A stretch of 64,000 bases of DNA from Rhytidiadelphus loreus (lineage: Eukaryota > Streptophyta > Bryopsida > Hypnales > Hylocomiaceae): NCBI GenBank assembly GCA_947034895.1, contig OX344764.1, forward strand, positions 45,489,348-45,553,347, given 5' to 3'. Position 1 is the stretch's first letter. Each line of letters starts with the position of its first letter. The position numbers and the translations under genes are program-made. Shown here in pieces: positions 1 to 10,056 of the stretch. Under the pieces are notes generated by a model that saw nothing but the letters and a program-made list of their open reading frames with translations, had not been told where the DNA came from and did no database searches.

Positions 1-1137
1 CACTTAAGAGTTGGATTTGAATATTTGGCTAGTAAAACTTATCAAAAGTTTGTTTAGTAAATTTACATTTGAGGCATTCAAGTGGAATTGACATGTATGC
101 TTCGGTTATTCATATTTTGTGAAGCTACTAATAATTCATTATGAATCATTAGTTATGACCTCTTGCCATGTATTCCTTCTGCTCCAAAACGATTTTCTTC
201 TATTTTGTTGACATTTATTTTATGCCAATTTCATTAATCATATTGAGAAAGCTTCCTAATTTTATATCACTAGAATCAATAAAGAACATTTCATGTATTC
301 ATTTCATCCTACATGAAAAAAGCCACAAGGAAGTGTCCACATGACTTACTCAAAACCCTTAAAAGAACATGAAGTCTTGCATGAATTTCAAATTGAACTA
401 TCATTCATTCATAATTTGACTTGTAATGCTTTTATTATTCATGGTTTCCAGCTCATAACTCATTTCGTGCTATTGTTGAATCTCCAGAACAATTGCCAGA
501 AGATTACTAATGAATACAAAGCACGCTCACCGTCCATCAAAAAACAATATTTAAGGGAAAAAATTCGAATTCAAAATAATATTTTTGGTACTCTAGTAGG
601 TTATCTAGGATTTCTATAATGAATTTAATTTGAAATCTGTTTAATATTTCAAAAACAAACATGCCAGTAACCACAAACATGAGTGGTCCTACTTTGGTAA
701 CAAAGCTGCGCTAATGAAGTAGGCTGCAAGTTTTGCCCAACACGGCAGAAGCCATTGTAACGAACGCCTCGAGCCTTCAAGGTCACTCCTTAGCACAAAT
801 ATTTTGTGATGTATTGGACAGTCACATAAAAAAATTCTTTTTGTAATGCAATTGAAGATTCAAGAATGTGCTCAATTAGGTTCTAATTATAATATAAAAC
901 TTAATAAGTTCACTAAGTGTCACATTGCATCAATTATATGATTTATATCTCAATATTGCTCTTACTGAAGGTTCAAAAATACATTTACTTTTGTGTCCAT
1001 TATTTTGATTTCAGCATTATATTGTAGCAAGCCAAATTACACTTAGAACAACAGCTACACAAGTTCATAGACTCTCGTAAAGCATTTTTTCCCACTTCAT
1101 GCACTAACTTTGTAGAGGCAGAGGTAAGTTTACTTTC
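1..1137. other. AT-rich intergenic, no gene seen
   Basis: AT-rich DNA with only short chance reading frames. I see no splice-bounded exon, RNA gene or clear repeat. Confidence 0.5.
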
Positions 1138-2069
1138 TTAACCCTTAAAGGACCGTCACTATACTTTCACCAAAAACACTCCAAAACTGCCATTTCTAGT
1201 ACAAGTATCAAAATTTTGAAAAAGAACTTTTTTGATATATCTAACCGTAGGATCTTGTATTATATAGTATCAGAAACATGTGGTAAAAATTTCAGACATT
1301 TACACCGGGTGGATTGCAAGATATAAACATTTAAGTTAACTAAAATCATTTTTTTGACCCTGTGAAAAGCACGGCAGCTACACTTCACAAGCTCACATTT
1401 CTATGAAAAAATGACGTAGATGGTGGTGCTTCTTTGGATTTGTTTTCCTAGACAAGTTGGCCACATGCTTGAAAAATTTCAGATCATTTGGAATAGTACA
1501 ACATATAGGAAAAAAATAGTAAGTAGGTAATAGTAGAGAATGATTAAAAATACTAAATTATTTACAATTTGAATATGGAATTGAAAATTTCCAATCCCAA
1601 TGGTCAAAATGTTGTAATAATGTATCTTCATTCTACGATTTTATTTTTGTCCAAAAATATTGAAAATTGGGTAAGATAAAGGATTTCAAAGTTTATTTTA
1701 GAGTAGGAAATCCAAAACTGCCCAAAAACAAAAAATTCTCATAACTTTTGACTCATTGATCAAAATGGCATGATTCAAAGCTTTTCGTGTATATAAAACT
1801 CTAGAAAATCAATTCCAAATTTTTGTTTCTGAAAAAAGTGATTTTTTCTGATCTGCCCGAACTGCCCAGCTGGGAAAAAAAGTAACATATTAGGCTATAA
1901 CTTTTGACTCGTATTTCCAAATGTCGTGAAATTCAGTGCATATGAAAGATCTTCATTGCCCCCACATTATATTAAAATTTCAGCCCCAAATATGAAAATC
2001 TTCGCTTGTAGGTACCTGCCCAAAATTTCTATACAGCCAAAAAACACAGTCCGGTCCTTTAGGGGTTAA
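1138..2069. mobile_element. TTAA-flanked TIR element, copy 1
   Basis: The left end reads TTAACCCTTAAAGGACC and the right end GGTCCTTTAGGGGTTAA, a near-perfect inverted repeat whose outermost TTAA sits on both sides as a target-site duplication would. The body is about 924 bp, AT-rich and non-coding. It is almost the same, base for base, as 35872-36797 and more distantly related to 39740-40309, 42652-43580 and 55544-56479. TTAA duplication with CCC..GGG termini is the hallmark of the piggyBac superfamily. No transposase is encoded, so this would be non-autonomous. The superfamily assignment is inference; the TIR and the homology are seen directly. Confidence 0.8.
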
Positions 2070-3092
2070 ATACGAACCACATGGCTCTCTAGCAAAATTG
2101 TATTACTCCATTATAAATTTCAAAATTGTGAAGGAGGAGAAAGTTTTTTATTACCCCGACATAAAACACTGTTCTTTTGGGTATGTACAACCATAATCAA
2201 CAATGCCCCAAATGTTACACATACACTTGGTTAAAAAAAATGTCAACATCATGGAGATTTCGGTTACAAAACATGTACACAATCAAACTAGGAGAGTTTC
2301 ACATGGTGCCTATTGCTGTTTCTTGATTCACCTGTAAACAACATTTTGAAAATTCATAACTTATTCATATGGAGTCTGTCTAAATTTTACTTGTTATGAT
2401 TTCTCTTCAAAGTGCCAATCATATGCAATGTTTCTTTTTAACGTTTTTCATGTCATTCAAAATCTTAAATGTTTTGGTGGTGCTCTCAGTTTCAACAGTC
2501 ATCCACGTACTGAAAAGAAAATGTGATATTACGTATCTATGATTCTATTTTCATTCACAATGTGGTGATTTCATCCAAGATGTGGTGCTTCTAAGCACGA
2601 AATTGCCAGAAAAAAAAAATGATCATATCCATTAAATAATGAATATAAGTAAAATAAAAGTAATATGGGAAGATAAATGCAGCCTCATGGTGAATGACTC
2701 TCTATTTTAATCTTTACTGATGGACATTGCTTAATTGTTAATTTGTATGTTCGGTGTTAGTTCTCATATTTGTACTTATGGGAGCAAGTTAAATCTTCAT
2801 TCCGCTACGTGCATTCTTCCTAACTCCAATCACATTGTCTTGCTTAAAATTGGTAGAAGAATTAGCCCTAGAATGCCTGGAATGTCATTCTTTGGCGTTC
2901 GGAGGGCAATCATATGAACTTCTTCATCCGTTCTAAAGCTCCGTGTTTCCCGTTTTACTTGTTGCTCTAAACTTAAAATTTCTCCACGTAAATGTACTCT
3001 AATTTCTACTCCATTTTCAATTTCGGGAAAATTGATATTTTTTAGATATTTTTTAAAAATTTCATTGCAATTTGAATTTCGTATGTATTTTC
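2070..3092. other. AT-rich intergenic, no gene seen
   Basis: AT-rich sequence between the first TTAA element and the 7-bp microsatellite. Nothing recognisable. Confidence 0.45.
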
Positions 3093-3133
3093 AACAATTA
3101 ACAATTAACAATTAACAATTAACAATTAACAAT
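3093..3133. repeat. 7-bp microsatellite (AACAATT)n
   Basis: About 5.9 perfect copies of AACAATT, directly abutting a sharp rise in GC content. Confidence 0.95.
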
Positions 3134-3164
3134 GGTGGAGAGCGACGGACGGAGGGAGGGTCCA

Positions 3165-3188
3165 GACCCCGCGCAGCTGCGCGGGGTC
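3165..3188. repeat. perfect 24-bp palindrome
   Basis: The two 12-bp halves (GACCCCGCGCAG and its exact complement) meet without a loop and contain SalI-type GTCGAC at the right edge. In RNA this would be a very stable stem; in DNA it could be a dimeric protein site. No function is implied. Confidence 0.9.
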
Positions 3189-3290
3189 GACATTACGAGA
3201 CGACGAGTATACCTGCGAATAGAGGGTCCGTCGGCGCCGCTCTTCTCCGCTCCTGCGATCTCTTGTCTCTCCTCGTTTGCTACTGCCGAC

Positions 3291-3442
3291 GCGGGTCCTC
3301 GTTCGGGGGTTGCTGGTCGCCGCTCCGTCTGCTGCAGTTCGAGGTTGTTGTTGTGCTACTCTCCGGCGTGGGTCCTCGTTCGCGGGTTGCTAGTCGCCGC
3401 TCCGTCTGCTGCAATTCGAGGTTGCTGTTGTGCTACTCTCCT
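3291..3442. repeat. 75-bp direct tandem duplication
   Basis: Two adjacent copies (about 3291-3365 and 3366-3442) share the run from GGGTCCTCGTTCG to GTGCTACTCTCC with only a few substitutions, so the duplication is fairly recent. Confidence 0.85.
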
Positions 3443-3660
3443 CCGCTGGGCCGCCACTAACTAACTGTATGCGGCGCTAACCTCGTGCTGCAACATGTAG
3501 TGTGCAGATTTTAGGGTTGAGGGTCTGTTTTTCCTTTCGTTTTTGTTGTTCGGATTTGCTTGCGTTGTTGCAGTTGTTTAGCTGTGTTTTTTTTTGGCGT
3601 CGTCGTTCTTCTTTTGTTCCATCTGCTTGTCACCTCGAAGATGTTGTTCTGTTCTTCACA

Positions 3661-3808
3661 GTCCGCCTGGTTCCGTTGAATATCGCAGTGCCGCCTGGTT
3701 CCGTTGAGTATCGATCTGCAACGCGTGCTTCCGCTGAAGATCTAGAGCGTCGACGCAGCGCCGCTGAAGATTTGCAGCATCGAGCCTGTTCTGTTAAGGA
3801 TCTGCAGG
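3661..3808. repeat. diverged ~30-bp minisatellite
   Basis: About five diverged units built on CCGCCTGGTTCCGTTGAATA or CCGCTGAAGATCT, each ending in a GCAG or TCG word. The first two units are nearly identical and later ones drift. Confidence 0.65.
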
Positions 3809-3990
3809 TGGTTTTTGTTTTTCTGCGGGAGCCTTGTTGTCATCGTCAACTGATTCTTCTGGAAATCTGGGCCTCCTCAGGAAAATCTCTTCTTGAACTG
3901 CGCTTCCAGATAACCTGATTTCCCTGCAACTCAGGAGCGCTTCGCAGCAGCAAGGAAAGCTTAGCGGTGCAATTTCAAAGAAGAGCGGTA

Positions 3991-5342
3991 GGTGTAGGAC
4001 TTGTTGTAGGTGTACTGTAGTGTAGACTGGCGCATGGTCACTTGTTCCACAGCCAACTAAGTGAAATGAATTTGCAAATATTTGGGAATCGACGTTGCAA
4101 TGCAGTTTTCTACTTCCAGATTCTACAAGTGTTTGGTTCGGATGTTGAACCTGGCTTCTTTTATTGTGGGTTAATTGGCTGCGTTTTTTGTTGTTCTGTA
4201 TACAAAGGAATCTTCTGGGGCATTCCCAAACTGTTGTTTGAAAAAGGAGAGGAGGAGGACAAGGATCAGTAATTTCATAGAGCTTGCAAGATGTTATGAA
4301 TATCTAGGGAAATTGCTGTAAGTTATGCTTATCATTTCGTTCTTCTCTTTCATACACCTTCTTCTGATTTTTGTGCCACAACTCAGCACAACAGGAATTG
4401 AATGCAGAAATTGTCTTCCCATTCAAAGTCCTTCATTTCCATTTCTAGAGGTTGTTCACTATATTCATCTTTATTAATAGGGTTTTAGCTTGTATTGTCG
4501 CTCCTCGGTCCTGTTGTTTTGGGATTCTACGATTCCCTATTTTTTGATCGTTGTGCATGTAGTTGGCGCGGTCATTTCCAGGATACTGTGAATTGCTTGA
4601 ACAATTTTGTGGTTGACCGTGCTCTTGTGTTGGAACTCGTGTGCATTACATTTCTGATCTGGCGTTTCTGTATGCAAAATTCCGAGTTTCATGACTACAT
4701 TCTGAGCTCATATGAAGGACATAATTGAGATAGTAAAAGAATACTATTACCTTAGATATCTAAATTGAACAAAAAGTCAACAGTAACCACAAAAATTCAA
4801 ACTAGACATGATTGAGACCACATTGGAAAAGAAAACACAACAATATTACTCATAGATCGAATGATTATAACTTGAATTGTAATGATTGATCATGAGGATG
4901 TTAACTCTATAGAACTATTTGATGTCTTTCAATTGTATTTTCACTTGTCAAATTTAAAATATTGGTCACCAAAAACATTTGAGTTCGTAGCTTATAATAT
5001 GCATAACTCCAATCAATTTACAACTTCTTAAAACCTATTTTTTTATTTAAAATAAATGAATTTTTAATGTGATTTTTCCTCCAAGATTTGGTGTATTTGA
5101 GGCTCATTTCCAAGAACTCTCAACACTTAAAAAATAAAGATTTGCAATGGACACCCTTGCATAAAATCTTGAATAGAAAAATAACATTCAATTATTTTTA
5201 GAATTGGACTTTTGATTCTAAAACTATACTTTAAAGAATGTTATTCAAAAATATGAACTACTAGAAAAAGAAACTTGGTTAGGTTTTATTTAGCTTCAAA
5301 GTACTGTCGACACCTGAATTTTGTGCCTAAAGCATTCAGGGG
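3991..5342. other. Intergenic, no gene seen
   Basis: Mixed then increasingly AT-rich sequence. Short frames at 4042-4272 and 4495-4728 have no recognisable family or composition and I treat them as chance. Confidence 0.4.
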
Positions 5343-5571
5343 TTAAATCCTTAATGCTTCAATCCTTTTTCAAATTTTGAAACATTTTTTATTATATCTT
5401 TGTATAGTAATACCATTTACCAAAATTTCATGAAATTGGGCATAAAAGGAAGTTGTCTTTTCAAGATTCAAGTGTTACATTGGATGAATGAGAAGGTAGT
5501 TGGATGAAATAGCGCCTACAAGCCCTTTGCTCATCGTCCTGAATATGGACGTCGAAGCGCTTAAGGGTTAA
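5343..5571. mobile_element. short TTAA-flanked TIR element (229 bp)
   Basis: The left end reads TTAAATCCTTAATGCTTCAA and the right end is GAAGCGCTTAAGGGTTAA, an imperfect inverted repeat starting at TTAA on both sides. Size and interior differ from the ~0.93-kb family, so it is either a deletion derivative or a separate TTAA-targeting family. Confidence 0.5.
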
Positions 5572-6885
5572 AGTGTTGAAAGTCAACATAATATAGAGAG
5601 AGAAACAAATGAAACAGATAATAGAACATCAACGCTCATAGAGACAAAGACATCAAGTGACGGAAGTTACACTAAAATGCATCCAATTGAATCTGGAACC
5701 AAATACATAGGATAAGACTATATTTCTAGAACAATTTGAAATATCCAAATAAAATAGGGGAGGCTTTGTCTGTTTGTAGTGAACAACACAGGTACAACAC
5801 GGTACTCCGTGTATAGAGTGCGTAGCCTCCAAATCACCATCTTTTTCTACTGTGCCCAGTAGCTATTATTAAAAGTGGGCAAATTTTCATATTTTCTTAT
5901 TGACGATTGACAAGTGAAAGAAGGTTCCAATGCATCAAAGAACACAAGTAAAAGAATTTTCTTTTCATTAACCATGTACGGAATCTTCATAATTATAGAA
6001 TTTTCTTATTAAAAGTTATAGTAAAAGGTAAGTTGCAAAATTAGGTTTGCAAGGAATCCTATAAATGCAGTCAGTAATACTTGGAACATTTAGTAGTAAT
6101 AAACCGAAATATAATTTGATTTTGGATTCATTGTTTGTGTGTTAGAAGAAATATGTTGTATTTGAATATTCCATTCAATTTTGTATTTATGAATATAAAA
6201 AATGTCACATGTATGACAGAAGTATTGCTCACTAAATAGAAGAAGGTAATATTATGAATTCATATGAATTTTTCATGTAATATGACTTGAATAGATAAGG
6301 TATGGTACAACATGGTTGATTTCTATTGTTCTAATGGAGTTTTTGTAGTTCAAAGTTTAAAAGCTCATTCTTTATGCAATGTTTTTTAGATTTTGTGGTA
6401 TATGAAAATTTTATATAATTATTATAAGTGAGTGCAATGCGTATGCCTTATGTGGTTTGTGAAGTAACTTTCTTACAATCAGGCTTCTTTTTTGTAGTCA
6501 AATGTTGTTTACTTTTTGTGTAGTAGATTTTCTTTTAAAGTAGAAGATCTAAATTGTACTAATGACTTCTGAATGTGAAGTATGTGGGAAATAAAAAATT
6601 TCTTTTGAGGATCAATGAACTGACTTTCTACATATATTAAGGAAATAGTATGCATTCCACACATGAATGTACTAGTGTACATAATAATTTTATATGTACA
6701 TGCGATGGAAAATGAATTTGTGAATTTCAAAAATGAAGGCACCCAGAAGGCATTTTTTGCTTTCCAAAGACTCTTAGCAGTGTATTCTTCAAAATATAAG
6801 AGACAATCATTGCTTTGTTCTTGTACTTATACTTTTGTATTTGATGATGATTACCAACAGAACCATTATGGCTATCAAAACATAA
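5572..6885. other. AT-rich upstream region of the 6.9-11.5 kb coding block
   Basis: No exon is recognised. A small perfect hairpin, ACACGG TACT CCGTGT, lies at 5797-5812. Any promoter or upstream exon of the following block must lie here, but I cannot place it. Confidence 0.4.
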
Positions 6886-6933
6886 AATGAATGGGTTGAA
6901 CACGGATGGTGGCTTGTGGCAATTGACACACCA

Positions 6934-9456
6934 ATGGACGCAGCAACAAGCACTCCGACAGGAATGTTGTGGATCACAGAGCACCCTATGCGGGAAGGGA
7001 GGCATTGGACAGCTTTGGGCATGGAACGTGGAAAACTGACATCTATTTCCACTGCACCTGACGATTTCATATTTTTGAATGTTCAAATGGAAGTAGGCAA
7101 CAATGCGAGGTACAAGCTGCAGAGGAATTTGATGATGGCACCAATTCCACCTTCTTGTTTGGAGGTAGAGCAACCCATGAGGGTCATACGAAAACTTGCA
7201 GAGCATTGGAATATTATGCCAGAATTGCTTCAGAATGCACGTAGTGAAGCAGTGCAAAGGATTATGAAATTGAGTCCAGAAGATGTTTTAAGAGGGAGGC
7301 GATATGTGGTGGATGCCTTGGCTTATGAAGAGATGCAGAATACAGATCCTTCCAATGTCAGAGATAAAACTCCACCACGTGAACCTGAAGAAACGGATCC
7401 TGTGTACAGGATACTTGCAGCTCCGTTAAACGTGCACTGGTTGCCTGTTCAAGACCGTGGTAGAAGGCGTTCACCACCAGGAGTAGTTCAAGAGAATGAG
7501 TCCTCTCCTATTTCCGTTGAGCAACGAAGAGTGAGAACCAAGCATGGGAAGAGTCCACACGGTGGAACAAAAGGGAGGTCATCATCTAGTGCAGGCACAT
7601 CTAGGGGTGCTATTGAACATGGTGGTTTAATCTCACCACGTGTTGGACTGAGCACAGTGATGTCTACAGGTGCAGCTATCAACACCTTTCCAGTTTTAGC
7701 ATCCACAAGAGGAGAGTCATCCAAAAGAGCTGCCCAGCGGAAGAAAGGACCACAAGGTTCTAAAGCATCCAGAGTCGTTAATCCACGTGGAAGAGGAAGA
7801 GGAACTGTGAGACAAGTACATACTCAAATGCCACCAAGCACCGAACATGGTATAGGAGAAAGAAGTACACGCGCAATAGAAGAGCATGTCGAACACGATG
7901 AAACATTTGAAATTGTGGAAGAATCCGGAGAAGAAGAAGAAGAAGAAGAGACCCATAGAACTCACGTGTTTGCAAGTGTTGGTCCACTTGTAAGATTTCC
8001 TTTGAATGATGAATTTCTGGCTGGATACATATGGGGTATGGGCTTGGTTTTCAATGCAAGGATTGAAAACATCCGAGTTGTTGAACACGTGGAGACGAAT
8101 CACCGAGCTTTGACTGATAGGCGTGTCTCAACCACGTATAAGCGACTTTGTGGAAGGGAAGAGCCTAATATGTCACCTCTAACTTTACGTCCAATTGCTT
8201 ATATTGTGGAAGGAGTGAACATGGAAGGTGTTGCCCAACAAAGGGAGATTCCATTTTCAGACACTGATGCAGTGAAAGAGTTTAACGCTGCATACCTACA
8301 TAATGCTCGAGCTGTTCCAGGAAATCCCGACATGTTGAAGATCAATTGGTTGGAGAACAACATCATTTGGGAGCCAGTTGATGGTCAACATGTGGTTGCA
8401 GCTTGCAAACAAGGTGAAAGGCAACACATAGCAGGGTTGTTGGAAGATGAGGAGTACTTGAACATATTTGCCAGAAGGAAAGCACGATTTGTTGTGTACA
8501 ATGATTCGAAGGTGTATATCGAAGCGTCTGTGCGAATAAATGCTAAAGAATTTGAGAGAGAGTTCTACACAACAATGGAAGAAGATCTGGTGAAGCTACG
8601 AGCAATTTGGGAAGCTTGTGGGAGACCTAATCCACAATCACAAGCAGATGATGCACAACGAGCTAGAGCAGTAACGATGGCAGCAAGTGCGTTGCATTGG
8701 ACGAGGTCAAATGTACAGAATGTATCGTTGGGGGGTATTTCTAAGAGGATGGCACAATACACCCGCCATGCATGGCAGGAAGACGAAGTTGCGTATGAAG
8801 CTGTTCTACAAGTTTGCCGGGATTATGAAGAAGGACTACTTTGGTATAGCAAAGATGATTTGAAGAAGTGGAAGAAGTATGCAGATCAGAAGTCGTTGGA
8901 TGCAAATGTTGATGTGAGGGAAAACAGAAAGAAGATGGAGAGGCTTTGGCTGAGGCCACTGGTGAGGGTTCCTAAAGTACATTACTTGCGGTTGGCAAAA
9001 GAAATGTCTGCCAAACCTCTTGTTGATGGTGAACGTCCACAACAAAGATTTTTCTTCAACAATGCTAGCAGCAACACTCCAGCGAAGGGTACTTTGGCTT
9101 GGGCAACTAAGCGTATTCAACGAAGGGAAGCAGTGCGGAACGCAATACGCTGGTTGATGGTCAAATCAGGGCAAACACATCCGAAGACTATGGACAGTTT
9201 TTTCCTTATAAATGTGCGAAAATTTGAAGGACATGACCGCAAGCAGTTGCAAGTGCTTGCTGAAGTAGTTGACAAGAAAATGAAGATAGCTTGGTCATCT
9301 CCAACAGTGAAGACTATCGAAGCGTTGCGGAGGTTTGAAGCTCTAATACCTCCAATGATCAAAGATCATTATGTGAATATCGAGCGTGGTGGATCAGGGT
9401 ACCACGGGTATAACAGAGATGTGACGAACTTGGATGAGGCGAGCTGGGATTGGTAG
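6934..9456 (+). CDS. large uncharacterised protein, first segment of a TAG-punctuated frame
   Basis: The frame is open from 6886 (after TAA at 6883) to TAG at 9454. The first in-frame ATG is 6934, giving 840 residues; a start from an unseen upstream exon is possible. Visible parts, numbered from that ATG: a mixed N-terminal region; a basic low-complexity region near 180-300 with Ser/Thr runs and an RGRGRG motif; a Glu-rich tract near 335; then a charged, helix-rich C-terminal half with many Trp, Lys and Arg. I recognise no catalytic domain and found no transposase, reverse transcriptase or recombinase motif. GC is clearly higher than the flanks, which supports coding. The same frame continues past the TAG into the next two segments. 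A host gene, a domesticated element and a cargo gene of a mobile element are all possible. Confidence 0.65.
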   Translation: MDAATSTPTGMLWITEHPMREGRHWTALGMERGKLTSISTAPDDFIFLNVQMEVGNNARYKLQRNLMMAPIPPSCLEVEQPMRVIRKLAEHWNIMPELLQNARSEAVQRIMKLSPEDVLRGRRYVVDALAYEEMQNTDPSNVRDKTPPREPEETDPVYRILAAPLNVHWLPVQDRGRRRSPPGVVQENESSPISVEQRRVRTKHGKSPHGGTKGRSSSSAGTSRGAIEHGGLISPRVGLSTVMSTGAAINTFPVLASTRGESSKRAAQRKKGPQGSKASRVVNPRGRGRGTVRQVHTQMPPSTEHGIGERSTRAIEEHVEHDETFEIVEESGEEEEEEETHRTHVFASVGPLVRFPLNDEFLAGYIWGMGLVFNARIENIRVVEHVETNHRALTDRRVSTTYKRLCGREEPNMSPLTLRPIAYIVEGVNMEGVAQQREIPFSDTDAVKEFNAAYLHNARAVPGNPDMLKINWLENNIIWEPVDGQHVVAACKQGERQHIAGLLEDEEYLNIFARRKARFVVYNDSKVYIEASVRINAKEFEREFYTTMEEDLVKLRAIWEACGRPNPQSQADDAQRARAVTMAASALHWTRSNVQNVSLGGISKRMAQYTRHAWQEDEVAYEAVLQVCRDYEEGLLWYSKDDLKKWKKYADQKSLDANVDVRENRKKMERLWLRPLVRVPKVHYLRLAKEMSAKPLVDGERPQQRFFFNNASSNTPAKGTLAWATKRIQRREAVRNAIRWLMVKSGQTHPKTMDSFFLINVRKFEGHDRKQLQVLAEVVDKKMKIAWSSPTVKTIEALRRFEALIPPMIKDHYVNIERGGSGYHGYNRDVTNLDEASWDW

Positions 9457-10056
9457 TTGACTATACCGTGTAATACACATGAAGTGAATGTTGGAGGTGT
9501 TTCAATTCAATGCGGGGGATGTTTTTTTACAAAAGGTGTTGTGGAATTGGGAATGCCTTGTTTGTGGATATTTGATTGTAGACGGTGCGGGGCAAAAGGA
9601 GAGGATGAAGCTTGGACAGACGTTGAATACAATATTGCATTGCAAATAGTGCAACAGTGGATGACAGGCATTCACAAGTGGACAGCAATATTTTTGTTTC
9701 CACCAGGAACGTATTTCGAGGAGAAGATGAGAGAGAATATGGTATTGCCATCAGAATGTACATGGCGGAAAGGAGTTTGGGTGTTTCAACCACAAACAAT
9801 GTCAACATATGTATATGACCTACGACACGAAGGCCGAGCTGATCGGAGTGTACAAGCGGTGGGTGACATTGCAATTGTAATGGTACATCCTAATGCATCG
9901 AGGGTGGCAAACAACGTACGAGGAGGTCTTCACCAAGTACCTGTAGTATTTATAGATGCATGGAGCGAAGGAAGGATGCCTTCTACTGTGGATCCAGTAG
10001 AGAGGACCCCTATGGAGTTGCAAAGGTTGGTTGCATCATATCTACCTGAGAAATAG
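9457..10056 (+). pseudogene. degenerate DNA-methyltransferase-like segment between two TAG codons
   Basis: This continues the preceding frame exactly and ends at TAG 10054-10056. It has no ATG near its beginning (first codon TTG), so independent initiation is unlikely. The order of elements resembles a beta-class N4/N6 DNA methylase: a VNVGGVSIQCGGCF strand (like the usual nGDc turn), a strand ending IFDCRRCG where a catalytic DPPY would sit (codons 9574-9585), an AWTDVEYNIAL helix, a central strand near FLFPPGTYF, and finally a TPMELQRLVASYLPEK helix like the KPxELLxRLI helix before the SAM motif. The DPPY-type motif is lost (DCRR), so activity is unlikely. The SAM-motif half lies beyond the second TAG. 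It is either a pseudogene or a read-through segment; the fold call is by eye. Confidence 0.5.

Larger units (their letters stand above)
3134..3990. other. GC-rich repetitive island of unknown role
   Basis: Base composition jumps from about 30% to above 50% GC right after the microsatellite and decays again near 4.0 kb. The island holds a perfect 24-bp palindrome (3165-3188), a 75-bp tandem duplication (3291-3442) and a ~30-bp minisatellite (3661-3808). Open frames run through it but none has convincing protein character. It could be the transcribed leader of a gene whose coding exons I cannot see, or part of a mobile element. Confidence 0.45.

Noticed and set aside
3132..3918. open frames through the GC-rich island
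   Set aside because: Low-complexity Arg/Leu/Cys-rich peptides that follow the tandem repeats, without family resemblance; not called as genes.
7488..8103. minus-strand frames over the 6.9-11.5 kb block
   Set aside because: Shadow frames opposite a repetitive acidic and basic coding region; no independent support.
9440..9500. mini-intron removing the TAG at 9454
   Set aside because: The only GT..AG pair is about 33 bp, too short for a plant intron, and the sequence after the TAG still reads as coding in frame.
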